A stretch of 64,000 bases of DNA, from NCBI RefSeq assembly GCF_025466085.1, contig NZ_JANLOD010000033.1:1-64000 (forward strand), in the 5' to 3' direction. Numbering within the stretch: the first letter of the stretch is position 1; every line of letters starts with the position of its first letter. This DNA is from Pseudomonas sp. 14P_8.1_Bac3. Lineage in GTDB: Bacteria > Pseudomonadota > Gammaproteobacteria > Pseudomonadales > Pseudomonadaceae. The notes beneath the pieces were generated by a model. That model did not search any database, was not told the origin of the DNA, and was given only the letters and a program-made list of their open reading frames with translations. Made by a program: the position numbers and the translations under genes. Shown here piece after piece: positions 18,811 through 27,349 of the stretch.

Positions 18811-18826
18811 TACATAGTTATCGCTT
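18811..18826 (+). promoter_or_regulatory. 16-bp element shared by the toxin-like gene and its downstream neighbour
   Basis: TACATAGTTATCGCTT lies 60 bases before the 1081-residue gene. The same element with one change (TACATAGTTACCGCTT) occurs at 22178-22193, before the next gene. It may be a -10 region or the binding site of a common activator. Confidence 0.45.
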
Positions 18827-18886
18827 TGCCCTTCCTCCGCTTCCTTACAGTTCGGCGTTTTACCCACGCCCAACAAGGAAGCCCCT

Positions 18887-21800
18887 ATGGCCCAAACCTT
18901 CACGCTCGATCCAACCGACGTAAAAATCTCGGACGTCGACCCACCCAACCTGGCGACGCTCGACCCGGAGATCGCCGACTTCATCCGCAACGGCGCCCCC
19001 GACCGATCCCCCCGATCCGCCAGCAAACGCGAGCGAGTGCTGCGCGCCATGGACCAGTATTACGGCCCTCTCGCCCTCGGCCATTTCACGGTCAGCCGCG
19101 TAGAACTGCATCTGCTGAATGCCACGGTTGACGGCGCGCCGCTGGACATCGGCAACAGCAACTTTCGCCACACACCGCAAGAATTTATCGATGGCTTGCG
19201 CCTGAACGCGATCGACGTCGAACAGCGTATCTGGGCGAGCGGCAACGTCGGCGACTACACCATCCCGACGCTGCTGTTCGAGATCGCCACCCATCGTTCG
19301 GTCGGCGCCCCGCCGCTGTTCGGCGAGGCTCAAGGCCTCCACAGCAAAAAATTCGACCGACTGCTGCACGCCGCACAGAAGCTGGACATTCGCGATACCC
19401 GCCTGCCCGAAAATGTCCCCAGCTGGGTCAACAAACAAAAAAGCAAAGTGGTGAACAGCATGGGCGTCGGGCTCCAGGCGTTTGGCATCTACAGCGGCTT
19501 GATAGGCATTTCCGATGCGATCAAACGCGGCGACCGAACCGAAGCGGCCATCAGTGCCGGCGCGGTGGTGACCGAAGTCGGCTCGCTGATCATCGAACGC
19601 GGCCTGGTGAAAACGGCCCAGGAACTGATCGAAAACAGCGCGCGGATCTACCAGGGCTTTGCCAGGACCCAGTTCGGTCTGTACCTGGCGCGCGGCGCGG
19701 GTTTGATCGCTGGCGTGCTGACCCTGCCCTTCGACATCTATTTCGCGATCAAGGCGTTGAACGATGCGTCCCAGACGACCGGCAAGCAGGCGCTGGATTT
19801 TTACGTCGCCGCCGGCCTGAACCTGACCAGCGCCGCGCTGACCCTGATTCTCGGCACGGCCGCCATCGCCGGTTTCGCCCACGCCGGTCCGGTGGGCATC
19901 GCGGCGGCGGCCATCCTGATCACCGGTTCGCAGATCTACAGCGCCGTGCGCCAGGTGGATGACATCGACGACTACATCGAACTGAGCGTCGACGAGCGCC
20001 TTGTCACCGGTTTTCTCGCGTTCATCAACCAGAAGCCGCCGCAGCGCATTCATGACCGCCACACCATCGCCGTGGCCACTGACCAGCATTCGAAGATGCT
20101 CGGCAACCGAGCGCGCAAGTGGCTGAAAGGTGAGATGAAGGACACCATCGAAGCCATCGTCCACGGCAAGTTCGAGGTGGGCCTGAAAGCCGCCCAGGTG
20201 TTCTGGTTCGAATGGGACGCCCAGGGACGCGAATCCACGCCGTCCAAGGAGACCAAAGTGCCTTCGCTCAAGGACGGCGACGACACCATAGACGCCCGAC
20301 ATGGCGTACCCGCGGATCTTTCCGGCGTGGTCAAGGGAAGCGCTGGTGAATCGAAGGCCACGCTGTGGTTGCTGGGCGGCGGCAACGATACCGTCGTGGG
20401 TGTTGAAAAGAAACCCAATCACTTCAGTTACGGCAGCGGCATCAAGCACCTGACCGGCGGTGAAAAAGATGACCAGTTCCTGTTCGAAGGCGCCGCGCAG
20501 GCGCTCAAAGACACCCCGCCTGACAAGCCAAGCCACCTTCGCGGTGGGGACGGCAACAACACCCTGGTGTTCCAGGGCCAACTGGACAGCCGCGCAGCGA
20601 CCCTCCACAAAGGCTTTGAAATCGACCTGCAACACGGCGGCATCGGGCTGCTGAGCGAAAGCGATTCGACGCGGTTCACTGCCCACACCACCCTGGAAAA
20701 TATCGAGAACGTCGAAACGCTGGCCGGTGCGAGCAACATCGTCAAAGGCACCGCCAATGCCAACCGCATTGTCTCTCGAGGCCATGATCGGATTGACGCC
20801 GGCGCCGGCGATGACACGATCTATTTGATGGGCGGTTATGGTCAGGTCGCGGGCGGTGCCGGCAACGATCAGTACGTTATCGCGCACAAAAGCGGCACCG
20901 TCACGCTGATTGAAGACCCGCTGGAAGACAGCGTGATCATCATGGACTGGGCCTTTGAAAATATTCAGAAGTGGTCGATCGAAAACACCTCGCTGGTGGT
21001 CTCGTCACTGTGTGGCAAAGATGGCGAGTGGCCCGAGCAGACGTTGGTCATCAAGGACGTTTACAAAACCGTGGGAGACAAGCGCCAGTTTCAGGAGCAC
21101 AAGTTGCGCTTCCTGACTGCGGACGGTTTCCAGTTGACCCCGGACCTTCCCGGCGAACTGACCGGCACCGGTAACCACATCCTGGAAGTGCTGATCCTGG
21201 TGAAGGGCACGCGCCCGGCACCGATGATCATGAATGGCCCTGCGCATGAGCTGTCCTCCGGTAAAACCGCACACTATTTTATTGATCGCGACCTGCGCCA
21301 GACTGTGTTCAACATTACAAAAAAAGATGACAAGGCGCTCAATACACTTCACATCGATTGTGAAAGTAGCGAAATGATCAAAGCCCAAGCCACTTACACC
21401 GTTGACGTTGAATCACGGAACAGCAACCACTATTTGAACTACGGTAACTTCAACCTGACGTTGCACTTCAACAATAAAACCATCGAATTGAAAAACCTTG
21501 CGACAGCGGCGTCCGGCACTTATACAAACGTGCGCGGCACTTCGTATCTGGTCAAAGGATTGGCGTTGAATCAATCGTTCAACCTGACGCTGCGTGACGG
21601 CGAGTCTTATCGGATAAAACTTCCTTCGCCGAACTATCTGGAGGACGTGAAAACCCCAGGCGTCAAACTATTTGACGGGCGACTCATGCTGGAGCCGCGA
21701 AACGGCCGTTATCTGTTACTTGCCCCCGAAGACAGCAAGCCGATTGTGCTGAAAGCCCTGGCGCAGCGGGTCGAATTCCCCGCCAGCGTGCAGAACACGG

Positions 21801-22132
21801 TGACGTCGCTAGAGGGCATGGGCGCGACCTATCACGTCTACCTCAACGGGGACACCATCCTGCGGATTGCCACGCCGGGCGCTGTCAAGCAGATCTCCAA
21901 CGCATCCACCTGGCAGTTCTACTCAAGGGCCCTCGACCCGGCCGAGATCAAGTTGGCGGGAAACAAACTGCTGATTGGCCGCACCATCGTTTATCTGCCG
22001 CAATACAAGAGCGACGACATACCCGTTGAACAGATCTACGTGATCACTGCATCCGGCGTTACTTATGCCGTCGACCTGATCTTTGAGCAAGTCTATTTGC
22101 ACACGCCGAAACTGGAACAGTTTCCCGACTGA
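18887..22132 (+). CDS. Putative toxin with TcdA/TcdB-like pore-forming segment and RTX-like repeats
   Basis: A 1081-residue protein without signal peptide. Residues about 190-440 hold hydrophobic helices: GLQAFGIYSGLIGISDAI, VLTLPFDIYFAIKAL and the VDDIDDYIELSVDER block. From memory these resemble the TcdA/TcdB pore-forming (translocation) domain found in Mcf and FitD insecticidal toxins. Residues about 463-665 carry scattered degenerate RTX-type nonapeptides (GGGNDTV, GGDGNNTL, AGAGDDTI, GGAGNDQY) that would bind calcium. Residues about 690-1081 look beta-rich and are unrecognised. No glycosyltransferase or protease domain is evident. RTX repeats suggest type I secretion, but no secretion genes are nearby. 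The function as a toxin is inferred. Confidence 0.7.
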   Translation: MAQTFTLDPTDVKISDVDPPNLATLDPEIADFIRNGAPDRSPRSASKRERVLRAMDQYYGPLALGHFTVSRVELHLLNATVDGAPLDIGNSNFRHTPQEFIDGLRLNAIDVEQRIWASGNVGDYTIPTLLFEIATHRSVGAPPLFGEAQGLHSKKFDRLLHAAQKLDIRDTRLPENVPSWVNKQKSKVVNSMGVGLQAFGIYSGLIGISDAIKRGDRTEAAISAGAVVTEVGSLIIERGLVKTAQELIENSARIYQGFARTQFGLYLARGAGLIAGVLTLPFDIYFAIKALNDASQTTGKQALDFYVAAGLNLTSAALTLILGTAAIAGFAHAGPVGIAAAAILITGSQIYSAVRQVDDIDDYIELSVDERLVTGFLAFINQKPPQRIHDRHTIAVATDQHSKMLGNRARKWLKGEMKDTIEAIVHGKFEVGLKAAQVFWFEWDAQGRESTPSKETKVPSLKDGDDTIDARHGVPADLSGVVKGSAGESKATLWLLGGGNDTVVGVEKKPNHFSYGSGIKHLTGGEKDDQFLFEGAAQALKDTPPDKPSHLRGGDGNNTLVFQGQLDSRAATLHKGFEIDLQHGGIGLLSESDSTRFTAHTTLENIENVETLAGASNIVKGTANANRIVSRGHDRIDAGAGDDTIYLMGGYGQVAGGAGNDQYVIAHKSGTVTLIEDPLEDSVIIMDWAFENIQKWSIENTSLVVSSLCGKDGEWPEQTLVIKDVYKTVGDKRQFQEHKLRFLTADGFQLTPDLPGELTGTGNHILEVLILVKGTRPAPMIMNGPAHELSSGKTAHYFIDRDLRQTVFNITKKDDKALNTLHIDCESSEMIKAQATYTVDVESRNSNHYLNYGNFNLTLHFNNKTIELKNLATAASGTYTNVRGTSYLVKGLALNQSFNLTLRDGESYRIKLPSPNYLEDVKTPGVKLFDGRLMLEPRNGRYLLLAPEDSKPIVLKALAQRVEFPASVQNTVTSLEGMGATYHVYLNGDTILRIATPGAVKQISNASTWQFYSRALDPAEIKLAGNKLLIGRTIVYLPQYKSDDIPVEQIYVITASGVTYAVDLIFEQVYLHTPKLEQFPD

Positions 22133-22177
22133 AACTTGATCAGAACATCCCACGTAACATTTGCCCGCCGACAGCGA

Positions 22178-22193
22178 TACATAGTTACCGCTT
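22178..22193 (+). promoter_or_regulatory. Second copy of the shared 16-bp element
   Basis: TACATAGTTACCGCTT, 15 of 16 bases identical to 18811-18826, lies 106 bases before the first paralog. Its repetition suggests that this gene has its own promoter under the same control as the toxin-like gene. Confidence 0.45.
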
Positions 22194-22299
22194 AACGCAT
22201 TCGAACGTAAGAGATAGTGAAAAGCGTCCTGGCTGAGCGACTCCAGCCGGCCAGACGCACTTTCCCTACGCGTTCGTTATTTATTGACTGGAACATGAT

Positions 22300-23877
22300 A
22301 TGAAGCCGCCAAGAAAAATCCCCAAACCCTCTACACCGGACACCGATCCAACGGTCAGGGACACCTCGCCCGATGACGGTGCACCGCCCCGTCGCGAGTT
22401 GCCTGACCTGCCCGGACGCAACCCGGATGTACCTTCGAGCGATGGCTCGCCAGGAACCGGTCGCACTGAAGGCGATTCCGACAACCTCCCCCGCCAACCG
22501 CAAGTCGAGGTAGCGGACATGCCCATTTCCGGGCAAGCCGCAACGACCACCCGTGGTTCGCCCTCGGACATCAGCTTTTTGCCGTCCTTTCTGGTCAGCA
22601 GTCTGCCCGGGCCCCAGGCCGATGGATTGCGCTACGGCAAACGGCAAACGGTTTATGCGGAAATTGAACACGAAGGGGTCACCCTGGTTCGCCATGGCGA
22701 TGACGGCGAGTACCGCGCGGCATGGGCCAACGAGCTGACGGCTTCGGGACCGGTGCTGGAAAGAATTGCCGAAACGGCCTTCTGGCGCAGGAAAAACACC
22801 GACGAACAAGCCGGACCGAGCGCGCGCAAGCGACCACGCCTGGAGGTGCAAGAGGACACGGCCTCCGGCGCGGACGCGTTGGTCAGCGATCTTCTCGCAC
22901 AAAATGCCGTGCCTGTGGATTTGTCCACGGCGCTCTGGCGCAACTGGGGCACTTCGATGAAACCCGTTTCGGGCGAATCCCTGGAAATCGGTGGGCTGCA
23001 CTATCGGCTGGTGCCCCATGGATTACCAGAGCGCAACGGCATTGCGTACCTGGAGCATCCGCGATTTTCGCCGTCGCGCTATGAAGCCTTCGAACGGATG
23101 CTGCACGAAGATCCGGGGCTGCAACCGCGCTGGGCGATCAAACGCGAAGGCCAGTGGGAAGTGCTGGGGGACCGCCTGCCGTTCGATAAGCCGCTGAAGG
23201 CGCATGTCGCGGAAACCTTCCGGGACTTTTCGGAGGTTTCCTTGAACACCGTCGCAAAGGGCGTCTTTGTCCGCGCCAATCATTCCGACGTGATCGACAG
23301 TCTGGGTCTTTCGGTCATGAAACAGACCTTTCGCCATTGGGTCGACCCGATTGGTGCGCGCGCTCCTCGACAGGATCTGGCCGACCCGCTGCTGATGCTG
23401 CCCGCCCTCCCAAGGACCCTCAACAGTGGCTGGATCGCGTTGCCTCCCGCCGAACTGGCGGGCGGGTTGCGGCGGCTGGACTTCGATCCGCAGCATTTCC
23501 CGGCGCAATGGAACACCTTCATCGCCGACCCTTCCAATCACAACCTCAAGCTATTGGTGAGCCATGTGCTGGGGCGCAATGGCTACAACGTTTTTCCACT
23601 GACCAGCGAACACCGCGGGCCAACGCTGGTGTTTACCCGCGCCAACCATGATTCGGTGTTTTTCCTGAAACTCGGCCAGGTCAACGGCGAGTCCATCCGC
23701 CAGGTCACCCCGTCCGGGGATGAGCTTTCCGACTCGCTGCTGACGCTGCGCATTGGTCAGGCGGCGCACGCGCGACTGCGTGTTGCCTTCGACCAGAACA
23801 AAGTGGTGTGGCTGATGGGCGGCACTCAGATAACGGCTACGGGCGCAGAGTCCGTGTTCATGATCAGGGAAGGTTAA
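22300..23877 (+). CDS. Uncharacterised effector-like protein, paralog 1
   Basis: A 525-residue protein I cannot assign to a named family. It has a proline-rich, probably disordered N-terminus (1-90). A block at about 92-165 (FLPSFLVSSLPGP to ASGPVLERIAETAFWRR) resembles segments of large Pseudomonas toxin-like proteins. A linker carries the basic patch KRPRL at 177-181. The C-terminal part (about 210-525) is shared with the next gene: DLADPLLML, LGRNGYNVF, LVFTRANHDSVFFL and VVWLMGGTQI. No signal peptide or membrane helix is seen. The start ATG has only a weak ribosome site. Confidence 0.6.
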   Translation: MKPPRKIPKPSTPDTDPTVRDTSPDDGAPPRRELPDLPGRNPDVPSSDGSPGTGRTEGDSDNLPRQPQVEVADMPISGQAATTTRGSPSDISFLPSFLVSSLPGPQADGLRYGKRQTVYAEIEHEGVTLVRHGDDGEYRAAWANELTASGPVLERIAETAFWRRKNTDEQAGPSARKRPRLEVQEDTASGADALVSDLLAQNAVPVDLSTALWRNWGTSMKPVSGESLEIGGLHYRLVPHGLPERNGIAYLEHPRFSPSRYEAFERMLHEDPGLQPRWAIKREGQWEVLGDRLPFDKPLKAHVAETFRDFSEVSLNTVAKGVFVRANHSDVIDSLGLSVMKQTFRHWVDPIGARAPRQDLADPLLMLPALPRTLNSGWIALPPAELAGGLRRLDFDPQHFPAQWNTFIADPSNHNLKLLVSHVLGRNGYNVFPLTSEHRGPTLVFTRANHDSVFFLKLGQVNGESIRQVTPSGDELSDSLLTLRIGQAAHARLRVAFDQNKVVWLMGGTQITATGAESVFMIREG

Positions 23878-23889
23878 TCGCGCCTTTTG

Positions 23890-23912
23890 TCTCGCCGGCC
23901 ATGCCGGCGAGA
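23890..23912. other. Perfect 10-bp inverted repeat between the two paralogs
   Basis: TCTCGCCGGC and GCCGGCGAGA flank a 3-base CAT loop. There is no T-run downstream on either strand, so it is not a standard terminator. It may stabilise or separate the two messages, or bind a protein. Confidence 0.6.
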
Positions 23913-23958
23913 ACTGCCTGCCACGTCGAACATTCCAACGATTCGAGAAGAAATGTCC

Positions 23959-25509
23959 ATGAGACCCAAACCCCCTAATCGCCCAAAAGGCCCCGGCGCT
24001 TCAAGCGACAGCACACCCGGTACGCGCGACACGACCGCGGATCATGTACCCAGGTTTCCCGGTATTTCACCGGGTCATGACGCTCACCTGCCACAGCGGC
24101 CTGCAGTGACCGAGCAAGCACATACACCCGATGCCCGATCGCCGGCGATTCAAATAATCGATCTCCCGGCCGGCACTCACATCAGCCCGACCACCGTTTA
24201 TCCCATCAGCGATTACTACCTGCCATCGAGCGTGGTTGAGCGGCTACCCGCTGCCGATTCGCGGACAGGCTTTCGATCGATTATCGCTGCGCGCAAATAC
24301 GTCGATCTCATCGACGGCGGGACTGTGATGCTGGGCAGCGATCTGCAAGGCCACTTCCGTGCCAGACAACCTTCGGAACTGGTGCCGTCCGGCCCGCGAC
24401 TCGAACGGGTGGAAGGCACGCTGCAATGGCGTCAGGTGCACGAGCGGGATTCTGAATTGCTCGTTACACGCCGCCCGCGGGAATACGATGGGCAGCAACA
24501 AGCGGGTCCGTCCAAACGACCGCGCCTGCCCGAAAACACCGTCGAACCCTGGAAAGACTGGGGGATCTCCGCCCAGCATGCATCGCCCGACGGCATCACC
24601 ATTGACGGCGTGCACTACAAGACCGTGCCGCGCGCGGACGCGCCCAGCCATCCGATTGCCTATATCAAGAACCCGGCGCACCCGATCTATGACTTCGATC
24701 TGCTCCAGGGCATCCTGCGCCGAAACGTCGAACAACAACCCCGCGGCGCGATCCAGGTCCCGCCGAGTCACCGCTGGGAAGTCGACCCGACGCTGCCTTT
24801 TGACAGGACGCTAACTGATTATGTCGCCGCGTACTTCCCCGAGCTGTCGGACCTGTCGCTGCTGAACGTTGCGAGAAAACAGTTTTTCCTGGCCAATGGC
24901 TCGCACATCGCCACCGGCGCCGGGTTGACGACCCTGCGGCAAGTCTTCAACGACTGGAAAACCGCGAGCATCACGCCAAAACCGGACCTGGCCGACCCGT
25001 TGCTCATGCTTTCGATTTTGCAACCGGGTCCGGGCAAAGGCACTTCCCGGATACTGGAGGTGCCTGAACCGGGTGATCAGGTGTCGCTGCAGAGACTGGA
25101 ATTTGATCCGAAGAAATTCCGCGAAGAATGGCGTTACTTCATCAGCACCCAATACGCCGGTGACATCAAGCGCTTCATGGAAGATCTGCTGAAGCGCAAC
25201 GGCTACAGGGTGTTCGAGCCAACACCCGCCCAGTCCTACCCGGCATTGGTGTTCACGCGAACCGGGCACGACTTTGTGTTCCATATGACCTTGCACCGCG
25301 TGCACGGCCACCGGGTGCACATTCACGCCTCCAACGAACGGGGCTACGCGCCTGAGCGCCTGCCAGAACTGATCGGCCTGCCCGCCATGCGCGCCATGCA
25401 AAACGCCGAGGCGGCGAACAAACTGATCTGGCTGAAAGGTGGAGGGCAGATTTCGGCGGATCGCCCGGATTCGGTTTTTATCGTGCGGTCGGAAGATCCG
25501 AGGCTTTGA
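23959..25509 (+). CDS. Uncharacterised effector-like protein, paralog 2
   Basis: A 516-residue paralog of the preceding gene with the same plan: a proline-rich N-terminus (MRPKPPNRPK), a block at about 87-160 (YYLPSSVVERLPA to PSGPRLERVEGTLQWRQ), a linker with KRPRL at 186-190 after AGPS, and a shared C-terminal domain (DLADPLLML, LKRNGYRVF, ALVFTRTGHDFVF, LIWLKGGGQI). I prefer the ATG at 23959 because GAGAAG lies 8 bases upstream; an ATG at 23953 is the alternative. The gap of 81 bases to paralog 1 allows cotranscription. Function unknown. Confidence 0.6.
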   Translation: MRPKPPNRPKGPGASSDSTPGTRDTTADHVPRFPGISPGHDAHLPQRPAVTEQAHTPDARSPAIQIIDLPAGTHISPTTVYPISDYYLPSSVVERLPAADSRTGFRSIIAARKYVDLIDGGTVMLGSDLQGHFRARQPSELVPSGPRLERVEGTLQWRQVHERDSELLVTRRPREYDGQQQAGPSKRPRLPENTVEPWKDWGISAQHASPDGITIDGVHYKTVPRADAPSHPIAYIKNPAHPIYDFDLLQGILRRNVEQQPRGAIQVPPSHRWEVDPTLPFDRTLTDYVAAYFPELSDLSLLNVARKQFFLANGSHIATGAGLTTLRQVFNDWKTASITPKPDLADPLLMLSILQPGPGKGTSRILEVPEPGDQVSLQRLEFDPKKFREEWRYFISTQYAGDIKRFMEDLLKRNGYRVFEPTPAQSYPALVFTRTGHDFVFHMTLHRVHGHRVHIHASNERGYAPERLPELIGLPAMRAMQNAEAANKLIWLKGGGQISADRPDSVFIVRSEDPRL

Positions 25510-25565
25510 AAGGCTGATGTGGGGCAGTGACCACAGGAATCGTGACCTCTACTGATTGCCACACG

Positions 25566-25592
25566 AAAAAAAGCCCGCAGTGTGAGCGGGCG
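25566..25592 (-). terminator. Intrinsic terminator of hiuH
   Basis: Read on the minus strand, GCCCGC and GCGGGC pair around a 7-base loop and are followed by seven T. It sits 58 bases after the hiuH stop. Confidence 0.85.
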
Positions 25593-25650
25593 AAAGACCA
25601 AAGAAGCTATATGCGCAGTCGCTTCCAGGTTGAGGCAGCTGCTTGGGGGA

Positions 25651-26004
25651 TCAGCTGCCGCGATACGTGGAATAACTGTAAGGCGAGATCAGCAACGGCA
25701 CATGGTAGTGATCCTGTTCCGCAGAGATGCCGAACCGCAGCACCACTACATCCAGAAACGCCGGTTCCGGCAGCTGAACGCCACGGGCGCGGTAGTAATC
25801 GCCCGCATGAAACTGCACCTGATAGACCCCGGTGCGGTAGTCATCGCCCTGCAGCAACGGTGCATCGACACGGCCATCGCTGTTGGTGATTGCGCTGGCG
25901 ACCAATTCCAGCTGCGAACCTTCAACGCGGTACAACTCGACCTTGATCGAGCTGCCCGGGCAACCGTGTGCAGCGTCCAAAACGTGTGTAGTCAAACGTC
26001 CCAT
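25651..26004 (-). CDS. hiuH: 5-Hydroxyisourate hydrolase
   Basis: A 117-residue transthyretin-like enzyme that hydrolyses 5-hydroxyisourate, the product of urate oxidation, to OHCU. The N-terminal LTTHVLDAAHGCPG, the internal His in HYHVPLLISPYSYSTYRGS and the C-terminal YRGS tetrapeptide are diagnostic. The start is the ATG at 26004; the longer frame to 26076 adds an unrelated leader. It diverges from puuE across a 418-base region. Its step lies between PuuD and UraD. Also called pucM or uraH. Confidence 0.94.
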   Translation of the reverse strand: MGRLTTHVLDAAHGCPGSSIKVELYRVEGSQLELVASAITNSDGRVDAPLLQGDDYRTGVYQVQFHAGDYYRARGVQLPEPAFLDVVVLRFGISAEQDHYHVPLLISPYSYSTYRGS

Positions 26005-26422
26005 TGATTCTGCGCGCCTGCTGCGTGAGCAGTCAGACCTCGCGCCTCCCGAAGTCAGTTGAAAAGGAGACCGCACCGATTCGGAGCACGAAAAGCTGCG
26101 GCGAGCGACTGATTAAGACACTTTTCAAAAAAATTGTACACAATAAAAACGACATTTTTCACACCCTCCCCGTCAGCCGCGGATTCACGCCCAATCTATC
26201 GCTGAACCAGAGCAGTAATGGACCTTCCATCCATTAGCTGACCCTTCAGGCAGGTTTCTTGCAGAATCATCCGAAGCGCACGACTAACGAAAAATGCGAA
26301 AATTCAGGCTTACAAAGTGGATATAAAGTTGTATACAATCAGCCCATCGCTGTGACGCCAGCCTGACTTATCATCCACAGGCACGCCACACAACCTGTCA
26401 ACGAATAAGAAGGAAGACTGCA
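26005..26422. promoter_or_regulatory. Divergent control region of the purine catabolic genes
   Basis: These 418 non-coding bases separate hiuH (left) and puuE (right). The AT-rich part (about 26110-26340) contains TTGTACACAA at 26134-26143 and a perfect palindrome TTGTATACAA at 26329-26338. The latter is identical to the core found in the purine permease promoter at 16539. Both divergent genes could thus be controlled by one regulator. Confidence 0.6.
26329..26338. promoter_or_regulatory. TTGTATACAA palindrome upstream of puuE
   Basis: A perfect 10-base palindrome 84 bases before the puuE start, matching 16539-16548 and differing by one base from 26134-26143. It is a candidate operator for a GntR-like or similar dimeric regulator. 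Confidence 0.55.
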
Positions 26423-27349
26423 GTGAGCGCTGACTACCCACGCGACCTGATCGGTTACGGCAGTAACCCTCCTCACCCACACTGGCCGGGCAATGCCCGC
26501 ATTGCCCTGTCCTTCGTACTCAATTACGAAGAAGGCGGTGAGCGCAATATCCTGCACGGCGACAAGGAATCCGAAGCGTTCCTCTCGGAAATGGTCTCGG
26601 CGCAGCCGCTGCAAGGCGAGCGCAACATGAGCATGGAATCCCTTTACGAGTATGGCAGCCGTGCCGGCGTCTGGCGGATCCTGAAACTGTTCAAGGAATT
26701 CGACATTCCGCTGACCATCTTCGCCGTGGCCATGGCCGCCCAGCGCCACCCGGATGTGATCCGCGCGATGGTCGATGCCGGCCACGAGATCTGCAGCCAC
26801 GGTTATCGCTGGATCGACTACCAGTACATGGACGAAGCGCAGGAACGCGAGCACATGCTCGAAGCGATCCGCATCCTCACAGAAATCACCGGCGAGCGTC
26901 CGCTGGGCTGGTACACCGGCCGCACCGGCCCGAACACCCGTCGGCTGGTGATGGAAGAAGGCGGTTTCCTCTACGACTGCGACACCTACGACGACGACCT
27001 GCCCTACTGGGAACCGAACAACCCGACCGGCAAGCCGCACCTGGTGATCCCGTACACGCTGGACACCAACGACATGCGCTTCACCCAGGTCCAGGGTTTC
27101 AACAAAGGCGACGATTTCTTCGAATACCTGAAAGACGCGTTCGATGTGCTGTACGCCGAAGGCGCGGAAGCACCGAAAATGCTGTCGATCGGCCTGCACT
27201 GCCGCCTGATCGGCCGTCCGGCGCGTCTGGCCTCGCTCAAGCGCTTTATCGAATACGCTAAAAGTCATGAACAGGTGTGGTTCAGCCGTCGTGTCGACAT
27301 CGCGCGTCACTGGCAGGAAACCCACCCGTACCAAGGGGCCGCAAAATGA
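26423..27349 (+). CDS. puuE: Allantoinase, polysaccharide-deacetylase type
   Basis: A 308-residue NodB-fold enzyme of the PuuE type, which opens allantoin to allantoate and is unrelated to the metal amidohydrolase AllB. The N-terminal RDLIGYGSNPPHPHWPGNAR, EICSHGYRWIDYQ and the GWYTGRTGPNTRRL segment are typical. Start is a GTG with AGGAAG upstream. The stop overlaps uraD by 4 bases (ATGA). First gene of the puuE-uraD-alc-allA-puuD run. Confidence 0.94.
   Translation: MSADYPRDLIGYGSNPPHPHWPGNARIALSFVLNYEEGGERNILHGDKESEAFLSEMVSAQPLQGERNMSMESLYEYGSRAGVWRILKLFKEFDIPLTIFAVAMAAQRHPDVIRAMVDAGHEICSHGYRWIDYQYMDEAQEREHMLEAIRILTEITGERPLGWYTGRTGPNTRRLVMEEGGFLYDCDTYDDDLPYWEPNNPTGKPHLVIPYTLDTNDMRFTQVQGFNKGDDFFEYLKDAFDVLYAEGAEAPKMLSIGLHCRLIGRPARLASLKRFIEYAKSHEQVWFSRRVDIARHWQETHPYQGAAK

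Noticed and set aside
18860..20887. 675-codon open frame on the minus strand
   Set aside because: It is antisense to the 1081-residue gene; composition (His/Arg/Gln-rich runs) is that of a GC-rich shadow frame, and no ribosome site is seen.
18887..25509. Genomic island or prophage with attachment sites
   Set aside because: No integrase, tRNA, direct repeat ends or phage genes were seen on either side; flanking genes look like ordinary chromosome.
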